64,000 bases of DNA, taken from the NCBI GenBank assembly GCA_022457155.1, contig JAJGOT010000342.1, positions 310,001 through 374,000 of the forward strand. Direction: 5' to 3'. The position numbers and the translations under genes were made by a program. Shown here one piece after another: positions 19,900 through 33,600 of the stretch. Position 1 is the first letter of the stretch. The number at the start of each line of letters is the position of its first letter. Below the pieces are notes generated by a model. That model was not told where the DNA came from and did not search any database. It was given only the letters and a program-made list of their open reading frames with translations. The DNA is from Cladopsammia gracilis. Taxonomy: Eukaryota > Cnidaria > Anthozoa > Scleractinia > Dendrophylliidae.

Positions 19900-21003
19900 G
19901 TATCATTTTTTAGCTGCGCATAACTCTTGGCATAGCTATTAATATTATCATAGATCTTATTTCCTAAAATAACATCTTGCTTTAGCTTTTTCTCATTTTA
20001 AAGAGGATTAAGAGGATATTTTATCTTCCCGAAAATGTATTAGGACCTATTAGTAGTGCCGTGCAAGTTATTATTTTTGTAAACAATTGCAGATAAATAC
20101 GTATCGCTTTTTTTAGATGCGCATAACTAAAGTAGCATAGATATTGTATCGTAAAGACTTTTGTTCTTGGGCCATCGTAGCTTGATGAGAAATAGAACAC
20201 AAACCGTTTCGTATGCTACTACATACATACATGAAAATCAGTTGCGTCGGGCAAAACTGATTTCCACTGTAAAATCAAAGAAACATTGTTTATACAAGAA
20301 CTGAAGCCAGCTTTTAATACAAACGTCAGTAGCGAGAAGCTGATGCTTTATTAATTAGCTGTTTCTTTTTATAGATCAACTGTTAAGTTTTGTACTTAAT
20401 CTCGGTCCCAGTCCCTTTTTACTACTATATAAGTATCGTTTTTAACACTAACGGTCACTTTTGAAAATGTATGTAGTAGCATACGAAACGTCAAGTTTTT
20501 ATAAAAAATGAATAAGTTCAATATGTTTATCACCGTGGTTTGTGTTCTATTTCTCATCAAGTATAGATATTATTCCCTAAAATACCATCTTGCTGAATCC
20601 TAGCTAGCCATTTTTAAGAGGATTATATTGGGAGGATATTTTATCTTTCTGAAAATATAAATAGTGTAATATTATACATACATGTGTGCAAATTATTTTT
20701 TGAAAAGCAATAAAGAAAAATATTTAAAAAGAAAACTGACTTTTGCTTTTCCGAGAACCCTAACTAGTTATTATATTTTGTAATAAAGAGGATATTTTTC
20801 TGCCGAACAATTTTAAACAATATTTTGCTATGATAATGTTGCAAGGATCGAAATGACATTTCGCTATAAAGGTCAGGACACACCACGTGACAAGTCGCAG
20901 AATGTTTAAAGACCACTGCGATACTTCGCCTAGCTCGTGTGCACTGCTCAGAACTAAGAAATGTTCATTAGTCAAGACGCATGCTTAATTATATCGTTCA
21001 TTA
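19900..21003. other. No gene recognised; repeated GATATTTTATCTT blocks
   Basis: GAGGATATTTTATCTTCC near 20010 and GGAGGATATTTTATCTTTC near 20630 are similar, as are CATACGAAACG and GTTCTATTTCTCATCAAG and their complements (20185-20215 versus 20477-20560), so this is an old inverted repeat. Confidence 0.45.
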
Positions 21004-21240
21004 TAATTAAACACATTGTTACACTGCCCAAATATGGTCATAAAGTTCTCGAGGTCTGTAGGTCTACTTGACGTATATCCAGCAGTAGTGGTAAATTTTG
21101 CACTTTTAAGGAAAGTGAAAATGACCACTGCCTGCAATATTGTATCTCTGGGAGCAAAAAGGCGTGAACAATAAAAAAAAAAAAAGAGAAAAGAAAGAGA
21201 AAGCAGAAGAAAAGAAAAGCGAGAGATTATTGATCTAGAA
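21004..21240 (+). repeat. Dispersed repeat R1, copy 3
   Basis: AATTAAACACATTGTTACAC, AAATATGGTCATAAAGTTCTC, then the purine tract to 21230. It abuts the truncated 3'-flank copy that follows. Confidence 0.7.
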
Positions 21241-21249
21241 TATGATATT

Positions 21250-21490
21250 TATTAAGTGGCCAATAACTAGGATTTGGCTGTCTTTTGGTACAATTTAAAC
21301 GTTTCTAACATTATTCATAAGCACCTTAATTCCCTATGCAAGAATTTCTCTTTGATAATCAAAAGGGAGATATAAAGTTGTGAATTTCGAAGTTCTATTA
21401 GGGAACAAACGACAGCAATTTTCAATCGATATGTTAAAGAGACTGAGGGATAAAATGAAAAAGATAGCCTATATTTTTAGTCAAGTTGCA
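21250..21490 (+). pseudogene. Duplicate of the secreted-protein gene 3' flank
   Basis: Matches 16335-16555 in order (AATCAAAAGGGAGATA, GTTCTA..AACAAAC, then TTTAGTCAAGTTGCAATCC). Similarity starts at about the SLMGND-stop codons and is cut by the R1 repeat, so only the tail of a duplicated gene survives. Confidence 0.55.
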
Positions 21491-21499
21491 ATCCAATCG

Positions 21500-22510
21500 T
21501 TCCAGTTTTGTGATACTAATTGCCACCCTCGAGTATCAAAACTACCACAATGAGTTTCTCTAGTCATACGCAGACAAGTACGCACATTTTCGGTTTCCAA
21601 AATGGGCTAGAACAGACTATATAATTTGTTCCTATTTCAATAATTGGTGTTCTAGTATTAATTTGTAAATCAGTAAAGCTATTGTGGCATAGTTTGGACC
21701 AAAAAAGATTAACCCTCGATCGTACACGCTACCTTATAACCCCACCGTGATATAAGGGTGGGGAGGGCGGGGGGGGGGGGGTGTTGCAACCCCAACCCCA
21801 CTCCCCATTGGGTTTTTGCGGTGTTACAATATTTCGAAAATATTTTACATCGAAAAGATAGCCTGTGATGTGCTCTACAAAATAACGTAAATATTATCGG
21901 TTGAAGCGCTGCTGGGGTCCGTGACGTCATCCAAAATGGCCGACAAAACCAAAAATTCAACGTTATTGGGAAAATGCGAAAATTGCAAATATTTTTGGCT
22001 AGAGTTGCAAAATACGATACAGTTAAACATTGTGGTGCTTATGGGAACATTTTATGTTTTTTTCATGGAACAAAAGGTGAAAAACACGCATTTTCCTTCA
22101 AAAATGGCTTGACCCCGTGAAGCTTATGACGTCAAATCTTGTTACCATAGCAACCGGCTGTCGTCAAACTTTATCAAAATGTTTCAAGGATAAACGAACA
22201 GCTACTGAAGACGGTATGTGCCAACAATAAATGCTCTTTAAAATATCCCAACAAAAAACCTCAAGAGGGTGGTATCCTCCTCCCTTGTACGCCCGAGGGT
22301 TAAAATTCCCGTGATACAGCCCCACAAACAAAATGAGATGAGATGGAACAGAGACAGAATGAGGTGGAACTGGGGAAGGTGCAAACTCACAGAATTGTAG
22401 CCAAGGCTTTGTCGCTCGTTTCTGTAATCTATCACTCCTATCCAAATGAATAAAACATCACTGAACCTTGTAGGGAATACTTTTTTTTCAACACCAAAGA
22501 ACACATAATT
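21500..22510. other. 3' flank of the minicollagen gene; no gene
   Basis: Contains a poly-G run (21771-21782), an AAAATGGCCGACAAAACC block and no consistent coding frame. The true 3' UTR of the minus-strand gene ending at 22514 must lie here, but no clear poly(A) signal was identified. Confidence 0.4.
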
Positions 22511-22513
22511 TTA

Positions 22514-23022
22514 TCAGAAAATATATTTTTTATGCTTAATGTGCCTAATATTACTTCTTTTTGCGCTTTTGTGATTGTTTACTTGTGGTACTAATTTTAT
22601 TGGAACTTGAAGTTGGCTTTGAACCTTTGTCACTGTCTTAGGTGATGTCTGTACTTGTACATTTGGTTTAATTTGTTGCACGTTGACCTTTGTCTGCGGT
22701 GGTCCCTGCACTGATTTTAGGCCGTGTATTTGAGTTTCAACCTTTTTCGGCACAATGTCTTGCTTGTCTTGCATCTGTGCATTCTTAGCTGGGATTTGAG
22801 ACTTTTTACAGCATTTTAACGAAGGACAAAAACCGACACAAAATTTATCGCAAATTGCTGGACACACTGTTGGGGGATGACTTGTCGCCGGTATTCCGGG
22901 AGGTCCCGGTGGCCCCGGCGGCCCTGGAGGTCCGGCTGCACCTGGATCCCCTTGATCTCCTTGTGCTCCCATATCTCCCATCGCTCCCTGAGATCCCTGA
23001 GGACCTTTCGGTCCAGCCAATC
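22514..23022 (-). CDS. Minicollagen-like gene, exon 12 (CRD3 and basic tail)
   Basis: Acceptor TATTTAG|GA. Encodes [21 protein letters not shown] runs, CRD3 (C-x3-C-x3-C-x3-C-x4-CC, one residue longer than canonical in the last gap), then a KSQIPAK...[10 protein letters not shown] tail and the stop. The frame's apparent start is TTG, in agreement with an internal acceptor. Confidence 0.85.
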
Positions 23023-26000
23023 CTAAATAATATACATGTATTATTAGAAACTAGAATCGTCTATGTTACTGTGGAGCCGCATTAAAGATGAACCAGATAA
23101 CTACCTGTAGGTCCAGAAGCTCCTTGAGCCGGGGCAACAGAAGAAGAACCTATTGCGGTAGCAGGTGGTCCTGGTATACCCGGTGGCCCCGGTGGGCCTG
23201 GAGGTCCGGCTGCTCCTGTATCCCCTTGATCTCCCGGTGCTCCCATTGCTCCCATGGCTCCCTGAGATCCCTGAGGACCTTTCGGTCCAGCCAATCCTAA
23301 ACAATATAAATTTCTCATTAGATGCTATGTTACTGTGGAAATGCACCCGAAATGGTGGTACGGTTGCTACTGGATCGCCTTGATCTCCTGGCACTCTCAT
23401 AGCACCCGTTGCTCCCTGAGATCCTTGAGAGGGGTATCGAATGGCCCCTTAAAATTTCCAGGTGCTCGCGAAAAATGGCCTTTGCTCGATTTGCTCGCAA
23501 AAATTTAGACGAGTGCTCGCTTGCTCGTGCTCGCAAAATGTTCGCAATTGCTCGCATGCAATTTATGACTGCTCGTGCTAGCACGAAAAAAACACAGTGC
23601 TCGCATGTATGCTCGCAAATGTTCGCAAAGACCATTCGATACCACACCTGAGGATCTTTGTGAATGGTTTAATCGCCTAAACAACAGACAATACAATGTT
23701 AACATCAGAAACTGGGTATTTTGGCTCTAATCAAAGGGGCTCTAACAGCAATCTCGTGAATACGAGCTTACAAAAAAGAAAAGATCTTAGCGTGACATAA
23801 ATATGCATTGTCTGAAACGAGACATAATGTATTAAATTCGGGCAGCGAATTGAGCGAATAAGCCTACAACAAAGAGCGAGAAAAAAACAGTGAAATGAAT
23901 TTTAACTTGCCATTTTAATTCATTTTCAGTTGCAAATAAGCGTATTCAGTTTAAAAATAAGAAAAGGAGGCAGCGTGGTCGAGTGGTTAGGGCATCGGAC
24001 TTGAAATCCGGAGGTCCAGGGTCCAAGTCCCGCTCTGACCACTTCGGCAGACCCGAGTTCAACTCCTCAACCACGCTTGTAAAATAGCCAACTGGTTTGC
24101 CTCCTGCCAGTTGGGATTTTTAATATATTATGTTCTATTTGAAATATTTGTTTCTGTATTTGAAGTGGCGTGCCTGTGAAATAGCTTGATAACTAAGTGC
24201 TCGTCCACTATAAACAACATTTATTTATTTGTATTTGAAACATTCTCTGAAACGAGATTTAAATGACCCTTTCACCACGAGAAACTGCATTTAATGATCG
24301 AATGTGACCGATATTTCCCAAGGTAAATTTCCCGTGCTTAATATCCATGGATACATAAAAAAGATCACACGAAGCGCCCATGACATTTAACTTGATAAGT
24401 TGCAATGGTGTTTTGATGTCACGGTGCTCCGTTTGACATTATCACATAACCGCAAGGGAAAAGTGATTCACTGAACTGCGTGAATTTTCTTACCTTGGCA
24501 AATCACAAATCGCGTGTAAACTGCTGATTGACACGATATACTAAGCCCAAGTGTAATGCACCGCGGGATGATCTACTATGGGAAATGCCATTTAACGTGG
24601 TGTGTGTAACCGCACCCATTACGAAGTATATTGTCTGAAACGAGACATTAAGTAATACCCGGGGGAGTTTTCAAATAAACAAGTTCACAAGTTTACTAGT
24701 GAGGGACATGGAGCGACAAATTTGTATATACTTACCCCTACAATATATCTCATTAAACACGCTTCGCATATCCACGAGATAAAAATTAGATGAAACAGCT
24801 ATAAAGTACCAAGCTTCTACCTGCATGTCCTGGTGTGCCGGCAGCAGGAGATAGATGAGTGGACGTTAGGGAAGTTGCCGTTACAGAAGAAGAACCTGTA
24901 GATAAAGCAGGTGGTCCTGGTATACCCGGTGGTCCTGGTGGTCCTGGTGGTCCTGGTGCTCCGGCTGATCCAGGATCTCCTTGGGTTCCCGGTGCTCCCA
25001 TGGCTCCCATTTCTCCTTGTGAACCGTTTGGCCCTTGTGGTCCTAGTTCCAATTAGATAATAAATGGCGTATCGAATAAACTCTAAATATAATAAATGCA
25101 CTACACTTGTTTTTAGGGCGCTTACCATGTGTCACAGCTGGCCGTCAAGGTCGTTATGCGCCTTTTCATAAAGGCCTTTGTTCACCCAATCTGCTTTGCG
25201 CGCTTGCATTTGTTTTGAAATGGTTCAATTGTTCAATGTAGCGTTATGATTGGCTGGCACGTCGATTTTTCGATTTTCCGTCTGTGCGAAAATCAGCCCG
25301 GGCGTGCATTGCGTTTTGGGTGAAAATGGGCCTTTACTGTCTATCATAATCGTGTATGCTATTTACGGATATTGACTGATCCGCCATTTCTGATAAAAAT
25401 TAACATAATACATACGAATTGAGCGGTCCGGCCAGCCAGTTCTGTCAAATTGTAAGCGTCGTTAGTTATTCTTCCACATGAAATGAACTTCTTTTATTAG
25501 CGTTGCAAAGGTAAAGTCGATACAACTTATTCCAAAATGGCGGCCATTTTATTATTCTTTTATATTCATGTGCATTTTTCTCTTGTTAGAACTGTTTTCA
25601 AAAACTTATTTTACTGAGCCACACGCGAAGACAATTTAAAGTCGAAACTAAAGGGCGAAAATACTTTGGAAAAATCTCAATCGATTAAGTATTTAACTGG
25701 AATCAAAATTGACGCTAACCCTGGGTTAACTTAATCGTGCTTTAAACAACCGGTCCGACAACGTTAATTATAAGTAAGCGGCTCGCAGCTTGTACAAGCA
25801 GAGGCTGTGTGCCAAATTTAGTCAGGTGGCCGTGTGCCGAGCTTTGTGTTAGAGTAGCATCGCGTCCTTGTGGCACGAGTTCCTAAAAGCCTGCGTGTTT
25901 TTTTTTTTTTTTGTTCAAGAATTCGAATAAACCTGTTTGTTGCTTTTATCGTAATCCTGAGTTCAGTCTTTAAACTACTTGCTCATAACAGACAGCAACA

Positions 26001-29000
26001 CTCTTACACACTTCAACCTCGCTGTAATAGTCACGTACATACCCTGCTCAAGTGATATTAATCGGAAAATATTTGGACGGGGTAGGAGTTTACATCAGGT
26101 GGAATTATGTTTAATTAGTTTACATTTATTTCGTTATATGTTAAAGTGGCGGGAAAATACAGCCCGGAAAAGAAATCGTATACCATATGCTAACACCATT
26201 GCGAATTGCTGTTGCCTTGGCAAAATCCTACCTGTTAGATAGGGTCGTTTTGTCCCTTCAAGTAAACAATGTATTAATTTTCAGCATGTTGCGGAAATTC
26301 TTGGTGTTTGTCAGGGTAAATCCTTGAATTATTCTAGAGGGTGTGGACTGCATGACGGAGCTGGAATCTTATGCAGTTATCAGGAAAAAATAACCATTAT
26401 TCAGCAGTAAGACACTTTTAACAGATCTTCGATCTCAGCTACCACATGTCATTAAAAACGCGGTATTTCTGAGTTTACAGTCAATGTAAAAATTATGTCC
26501 AATTATTAAACCTCATTCAGACCCTCATTTTATTTGACATGGCTCTAATTGACTTTAGAATTCGTGGTCTATGACTGATATAGGAAGTGTGATCATTGTG
26601 GTGAAAGCTACTGAGCAATTTGTTCTTGTGGTTCGATTGTGGTACTGTTCATTATATTGTACATGAACAAGATATACTCCAACATTCATTAACTCTGTGT
26701 TTCAAATACTTGAGCGTGAGCGATCATTCAAATGAGGCTATGTCTACACTATACCGGATAGCTCTTGCGCCGGCACAAAAACCATACCGGATAGGCCTTT
26801 CGTTCACACAAGAAACGCTAGTTTCGGAACGATTTTTGTTCCGAAGCGCCGCTGCGACGCGGCGCTCGTGAAAGTGAATCGTCACATGTCGGATAGATTC
26901 TCGTACCACTCTCTGGGGCAGTGTGAACAGGCAATCGAACCGAACCGTAGCGGAAGTCAACAATTAGGAGCGAGTATTGAAACCCCGGCACTGAAAAAGA
27001 AGTAAATTATATCCAGTTCTGGGTCGTTTCTGTTCACCAGGCCGGAGTATTTTTCATGTCGACATGACAAGCTATCCGGTATAGTGTAGACATAGCCTGA
27101 AACTCAAAATATTTTCTTATGGCGTTTAAAAAAATACAAAATACTTTCTTATGGCGTTTTTTGATTTGTAATCATTTGTAGACAATGCGAGTTCTTACCC
27201 ATTGCACCTAGAGCACCAGCCGATGAACCAAACGCTGCCGGGCCTACGGGCACTGAATGAATAAAAATGTTGTTAAAAAGAAACCAAACCATGATGCAAT
27301 AACACCCGACAACTTGAGCTACAGCAGACTTGATATTTTGTTCATTTTACTGGTTCAACTTTCTTCATTGGTCTTGGATGTCGCCTTGTCGAGACAATGA
27401 AGTTTGTATCTAAATTAGCCCACGATGACCCATTATTGATGGGAAGTTGAATAGGTCTACCTCGGACGATCAATCCCGAGGATCTGCGTGACAAAAAAAT
27501 ACTACTCGCTTCCTTAACATATCAAAAGATTAACATGAAAAGAAACTGAGAGGCCACTCTGTATAAAGACGTTAGTGTTCCACTAAGGTGAAAGAGTCAA
27601 CTTTTAAGGTTATCCCTACCTTAAACGTCCCCCCCCCCCCCCCCCCCCCTCCCTCCAAAAAAAAAAAAGATAAAAGAAAAGATAAACAAACAAACAAACA
27701 ACTAAAACAAAACAAAAACAATGACGTTAATACAGGGAAACGTTTATTCAAATCACTAATTTATTTTAAGAATACAATAAGGCTTAAATTATTGTAATTA
27801 TTGACTTTTTGAATTAAAGCCTCATGCAACTAGCTAAGACTGGATTAAACGCCAGAAGAATACTGAGTTTCTAGTACCTGTTGGCTTAGGCTTCACGGTT
27901 GTTCCGTCATTTGGCCAAGTGGGTAAAGGAACTCCTTAGAATTGAAAATAGATAAAATTGCCGCTGAATACAAACATCAACGACGCATTTTTAAAGAGTT
28001 ATAATTAGTCTAAATCTGCAGTAAAGTATCCTCAATATTGGCGTAAAGGTGGTGCAGGGTTTTTGCTAAAGCAGGGAGACCGGAACCTTTACTCGGCTAT
28101 TTCAATTCTTGTCCCTGCTATTTCCCAGGACAATGTGCTCTAAGATATTTGAATAGAGAACTACTAAAGTTGATAGCCTATTTGATCTTTATTAGGAGTG
28201 AAATAAAACTGTACCCCCCCCCCCCCCCCTCCCCACAAAATGAGAGGGGACATCCCCCTCCCACATTTACCCAGAATTGGTACTGCGTGTAATAAACACC
28301 TTATAGTGAAGTTTAAAATTAATCAATACACAGGCTGCTTTAGAGAGTCAAGTTGTTTAAAATCAAATTTTAACGCTTTAAATCCCTATTGGAGCACGAG
28401 AAAAAGAAAACAATCGAATTTGATGCAAACGTCAAGGTTAATTCTCTAATGAGACCGTCGCCATGGAGTTGTTAATAGTTCTCCATCTTCTTGCTGGTAT
28501 TTGTCAGATCGAGACTAATCCTGTAAATGTCCTGTTTAACTCTAAACTGGACTATTAACACATAGCTGACAGTAAGCATTTGGGCGATGTAGAAAGGGTG
28601 GCGAATGGTAAATCCGAGACTCGCCGAGACGCCGAGACCCTTGTTTCAAAATCCGAGACCGAGACCACAGCAACGTTATAAAATCCGAGCCCGAGACCCA
28701 ATGCGGGAAAAAACCTAGCCCGAGACTCAGTGCCAAAAATATCCGATTCACCTATCAAACAACAAACAGGGATGAAGAATGAGAATGCTTGACAAAAGTA
28801 ACCTTGAGGAAAAAAAATCCGAGACTCCGAGACAGAAAAAGCACCAGCCAAACGAGACTTTGAGGCTTAAAATAAAAACTGCCGAGATTTCGAGACCGGA
28901 CCAAAATTTTCCGAGATCCACGATTTTGAAGGTGCCATTCACCACCCCTCGATGTAGCAGCTCTCGTATAAAGGTCAGACACCATTGGTTCGATATCCTT

Positions 29001-30625
29001 TTAGAGAACAATACAACAAACAACACAATCAATGGCTCCTAGTCCGAAAAACAGACGCAGCTGCAACGCCTGAAAGCCACCTTCACCCAAAAGACGTTGC
29101 AGTCATTTGTTTTTGTTTTGAAATGCTCTATTGTTCATACGCGTGATCTGATTGGTTGCACGCATTCAAGCGTGAATTTCGTGTTACACGAAATTCAGCA
29201 CAGAAATTGATCACAGAATTCACATACGATATTATAAAGAAAACCTAATAATTCGTATATTCGTGTTTCTTTCATGACCGCAAGGTGTTTGTTTTTCTTT
29301 TTTTTTCCTTTTTGTAGGTCGTAATCATTCTGAATGAAATTCTATTTTTAAACTTGAAGGGGCAGTGTCAATGAGATTTGGTGTCAAGCATTACAATAGT
29401 ACAAAACATAAAAGAAAAACACACCAACAAGGTGTTTGATGAAATGAAATGTGGCGGCGGATCAGGAGGGATGGCAAAGAACGTATATAGTCACCTGCTC
29501 GTAGCACCCGCCACAGAATGGATGGAACGACAGCCAACATATGTATTGTTGTCATTTTACAAAACAAAAAGGGTGGAACAGACAAAGATTTGTTATTCTT
29601 TCCAGAATTTGTTGTTTTGTTTTTTATCCCCTCCGTGATTTTGTATTATTTTGGAAATAAGTTAAAGTAAATAAGTTTAAGTAAATAAGTTATAAAGTAT
29701 TGTAGCACAGTTTTGACCAAAACAGGCCACAATTCCGATGACACTTTCCCAAAAAGAGCGCGACACTTAGGCCCTGTTTACATGAGGTAGGGTGCCCCTA
29801 GGGTGTAGGGCCAACTCTCTTTGTTTGAAAACCTCCAGGGAAAAGAAAACAAACAGAGTTAGCCCTACACCCTAGGGTCACCCTACCTCATGTAAACAGG
29901 CCCTTAGATCACACTTGGTGTAACCGAATGAGCAGGCTATCCAAAGCCGCTTTCTGGAATACAAGGTAGTTTGAATGAAACTAGTCCAAGAGAAGATGAT
30001 TGAAATAGCACTTTTAATTAAGCTTAACGGGCATCAATTTGTACCAGTACCTGCCGGCCAAGGTTTTCCAGGTGGGGGACCATATAATATCGGGGGTGCT
30101 GTTGCTGGTATTCCTGGAGGTCCGGGTGGTCCAGGGGTCCCCGGTTTTCCCGCCGCTCCTGGTGATCCTTGATTTCCCGTTGCTCCTGCGGCTCCAGCTG
30201 CTCCATCCGCTCCAGTTCCTACCTCCGATCCACTCGGCAGAGGAACTCCTACAATGGTAAGGGAGGTAATGAGAAATTTGGATAATAACACTAATACAAG
30301 ATCCTACGCACTGTGGTTGGTTAAAATGTATTTTGTATAACTCTATGACAACTTATAAAATTCATTAATAATTCATAAGGAAAATACAAAAGAAATGAAT
30401 GTTTAGTGAAGGTTTGTAAACCCCAATACAGATCAACTGAGTTGATGAATTATTAACCAGTAGCATTAACTTTTGATACAGATCTCTGCTGAGCTAATTA
30501 GTATGCATTAACTTTTCATACAGATCTCTAGTACTCATTGTTTCATTTCATAAGTCAGATAAAATATTCGCGTCCGATCTGTATGGAATTTACAATGGCT
30601 CGCCTTCGGCTCGCCATTGTAAATA

Positions 30626-30657
<32 letters not shown>

Positions 30658-33600
30658 TCACATAGAAAACTATTTCGGGCGTTTTTATACAAGAAACAAG
30701 ACTACTAGTATCCTACTCCTGGGCCGGGCCAATGTTTGCGACTGTTTTTAGTTTTGCACATTTTTCACCGATCAATTTGTTTTCACGGAGACAATGCGTA
30801 ATGTACCGGTATGCGTGAATCGAGGGGAAACACTTCATCGTAAAATTATAGGCACCTGCAATTACCTAGAAAAATCCAAATTTCTTCTAAGATAATTTTA
30901 TTAGTCCGCCTCATAATCGATCGCTTCGAGCTGCAATTTTAAAAAGACGAAAATGAAAAAGGTCGTTGGCAATCCTTGTCTCAGAGCCGTTCGTTTCGTC
31001 GATTAAAACATTATTTTACGTTTTTTTAAGATTATAATAGTGACCAACCCTTTAAAGTCATATTTAGTAGAACTCGAAACAGCTGTGGGAACACGTATCT
31101 ATTGCTGGTGTCCGCACAGCATTTCTAGCAGATTCTTCCATAAGTTCACACTTATACACTGTAATAATGCGTATAACAGGCCTCTGCTAGTTTCGGATGC
31201 ACATTTCAAGTACCTGCCGGCCAAGGTTTTCCAGGTGGGGGACCATATAATATAGGAGGTGCTGTTGCCGGTATTCCTGGAGGTCCGGGTGGTCCAGGGG
31301 TCCCCGGGTTTCCCGCCGCTCCTGGTAATCCTTGATTTCCCGTTACACCTGCGGCTCCAGCTGCTCCATCTGCTCCAGTTCCTATCTCCGGTCCACTCGG
31401 CAAAGGAACTCCTGTAATGGCAAGACAAGTGAGAAGTTTGGATAATAACACAATGTATAATAGAACCAACACACTTGTACTGCGTGGTTGGTTAAAATTA
31501 ATTTTCAGCATAATTCCATGACAACATAGAAAATTATTTCGGGCATTCGTTTTTCTAAAAAGAAACGAGAGATTGTTAGTATCCTACACCTGGACCGGGA
31601 GAATGTTTACGACTGTTTTCAGCACATTTTTTTTTTTTACCGATCAATTTTCTTTCACAGCGAAAAGGCACAATGCATCACTATTAGGTACACGTAATAA
31701 CCTGGAAGAATCGATCGCTTCATATCGACAGAATTAAAAGACAAAAATGAAAAAAAGCCGATGCCAAGCTTTGTCTCGTCGCCTACCGTCCCGTGAATTA
31801 AAACATTTATCTTCGCGTCTCTTCAAGATCACTATAACACTGACCAGCCCTGCAAGGTTTGTTTCAAAAACTCGAAACAGACGTTGGAACACGGACTTGT
31901 TGCAAGTGTCCACACACGGCATACTTATATGATAATTCGAAACAGGCCTCTGCTAGTTTCGGATACATATTTCAAGTACCTGCCGGCCAAGGTTTTCCTG
32001 GTGGTGGACCATATAAAATAGGAGGTGCTGTTGCTGGTATTCCTGGAGGTCCCGGTGGTCCAGGGGCCCCCGGTTGTCCCGCTGCTCCCGGGGATCCTTG
32101 ATCTCCTTGTGCTCCTGCCGCTCCAGCACCTCCAGATGGACCAGTTGGTCCAGAGATGCCTATTGTAAATTAAAAAGAATAATTCGATAAATAAAACAAA
32201 ATACGGAGAATAGAACAAAAATTGCTACCAATCTTATAACGTGTGTCTTTTACTTATAACGAACAACCACAATGAACTTACCCGCTGGTCCCGGGGTAGC
32301 GGCGTCATTACCTTTACAACAGTCACTCCGGCATGTGCTAATGCACATTGTCTCACAAATCTCAAGACATGGTGCAGGAGATTCAGTACCCGGTATTCCA
32401 GGAGGTCCGGCTTGTCCCGGGGGTCCAGGAGGACCCGGCAGACCTTGGTCTCCTTGGCTGCCCATCTCTCCCATAGCTCCCACAGCCCCGTTATCACCAG
32501 TGGGTCCCGTCGGTCCTAATATTAAAGTTAGAGTAAAGTATGATGCAGTTACAGACCAATGAAATCGAGCATAAAATCAACGAGCAAAGTCGTTTAGAAG
32601 CACACAAGAGGATGGAACTTATGATCTAATCCGGTTGCCATCGTGCAACAAAACGTATACAGTCAAACCTGTATAAAACGGCCCTGTATATAGCGGTCAC
32701 CCTGTATATAACGGTCACCGAACAACTTCCCGAAAATCGTGCTTATATTTACTGTAATGTTTGCCTGTATATAGCGGTCACCTGTATATAACGGACGCGG
32801 TCACCCTTTAGACTTAACACCGATTGGATGTGATCAAAAAGAAAGTTGCGCTGCCAGTGCCTGAACATTTTACGAGACCAAACCACAACCTCAGCGACAT
32901 GATGGTAGCGGTGATTAAAGCGAATCTAGGTGACCAGATCAGGAGAAGACGCGAAGAAATGCGGTTCATTTTCAATTACAAGACTTTGGCGCCCAATGGC
33001 TTGAACCAAGACTTTGGCTTTTCATAATTAACTGGTATGCTAGCCTTGCGCGCGCTTTTCTTCGGCACGCGTGAATTTGAATTTTTTGAATTTTCGCACA
33101 CGCTAGCAACGAACACATTTTTACTACTGATGAAGGCAGCATTGCCGAAACGTCTAGTTTCATTTTTAACACTTTTTACAGCGTTAAACTTTACACTTTT
33201 TCACGTAACTACACCCTTTAGACTTCCCGAATCCCCAACTTCATTATTTTTTACCTGTACATAACGGTCACCAAATTGGATTACGATCAAACCATTAGCC
33301 AATCATGACAAGCTTTATTCAACAGCTGATTAAATTGTAGCTACCAGGGCAGGGGTCGCACACAAATGCAAATTTTATACGAAATACAATTACAAATACA
33401 TGTCAAATACATGTCATCGCCAGCGTCCGACACATGGTTGTGACAGATAGCAACAAAAGTGCTCTCGGAAGCGGGTCATATCGCTTTCAAACAATACGGT
33501 AGTTTCTTTCTCCGAACTAACACCCGTATTTTCCGTACCAAACTATATTCACTTTCGAATTCTGCGTAGTTCCTTGATTATTACACTGTACTTGTCAAGT

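Noticed and set aside
23970..24050. tRNA-Ser-like gene
   Set aside because: Stem mismatches and an attached SINE body and tail mark it as a SINE head, not a functional tRNA gene.
24859..25056. Plus-strand collagen-like frames (also near 29975-30172, 31859-32101 and 32272-32562)
   Set aside because: Complements of Gly-Pro codons also read as Gly/Pro. The cysteine-rich domains, phase-matched splice sites and signal peptide exist only on the minus strand.
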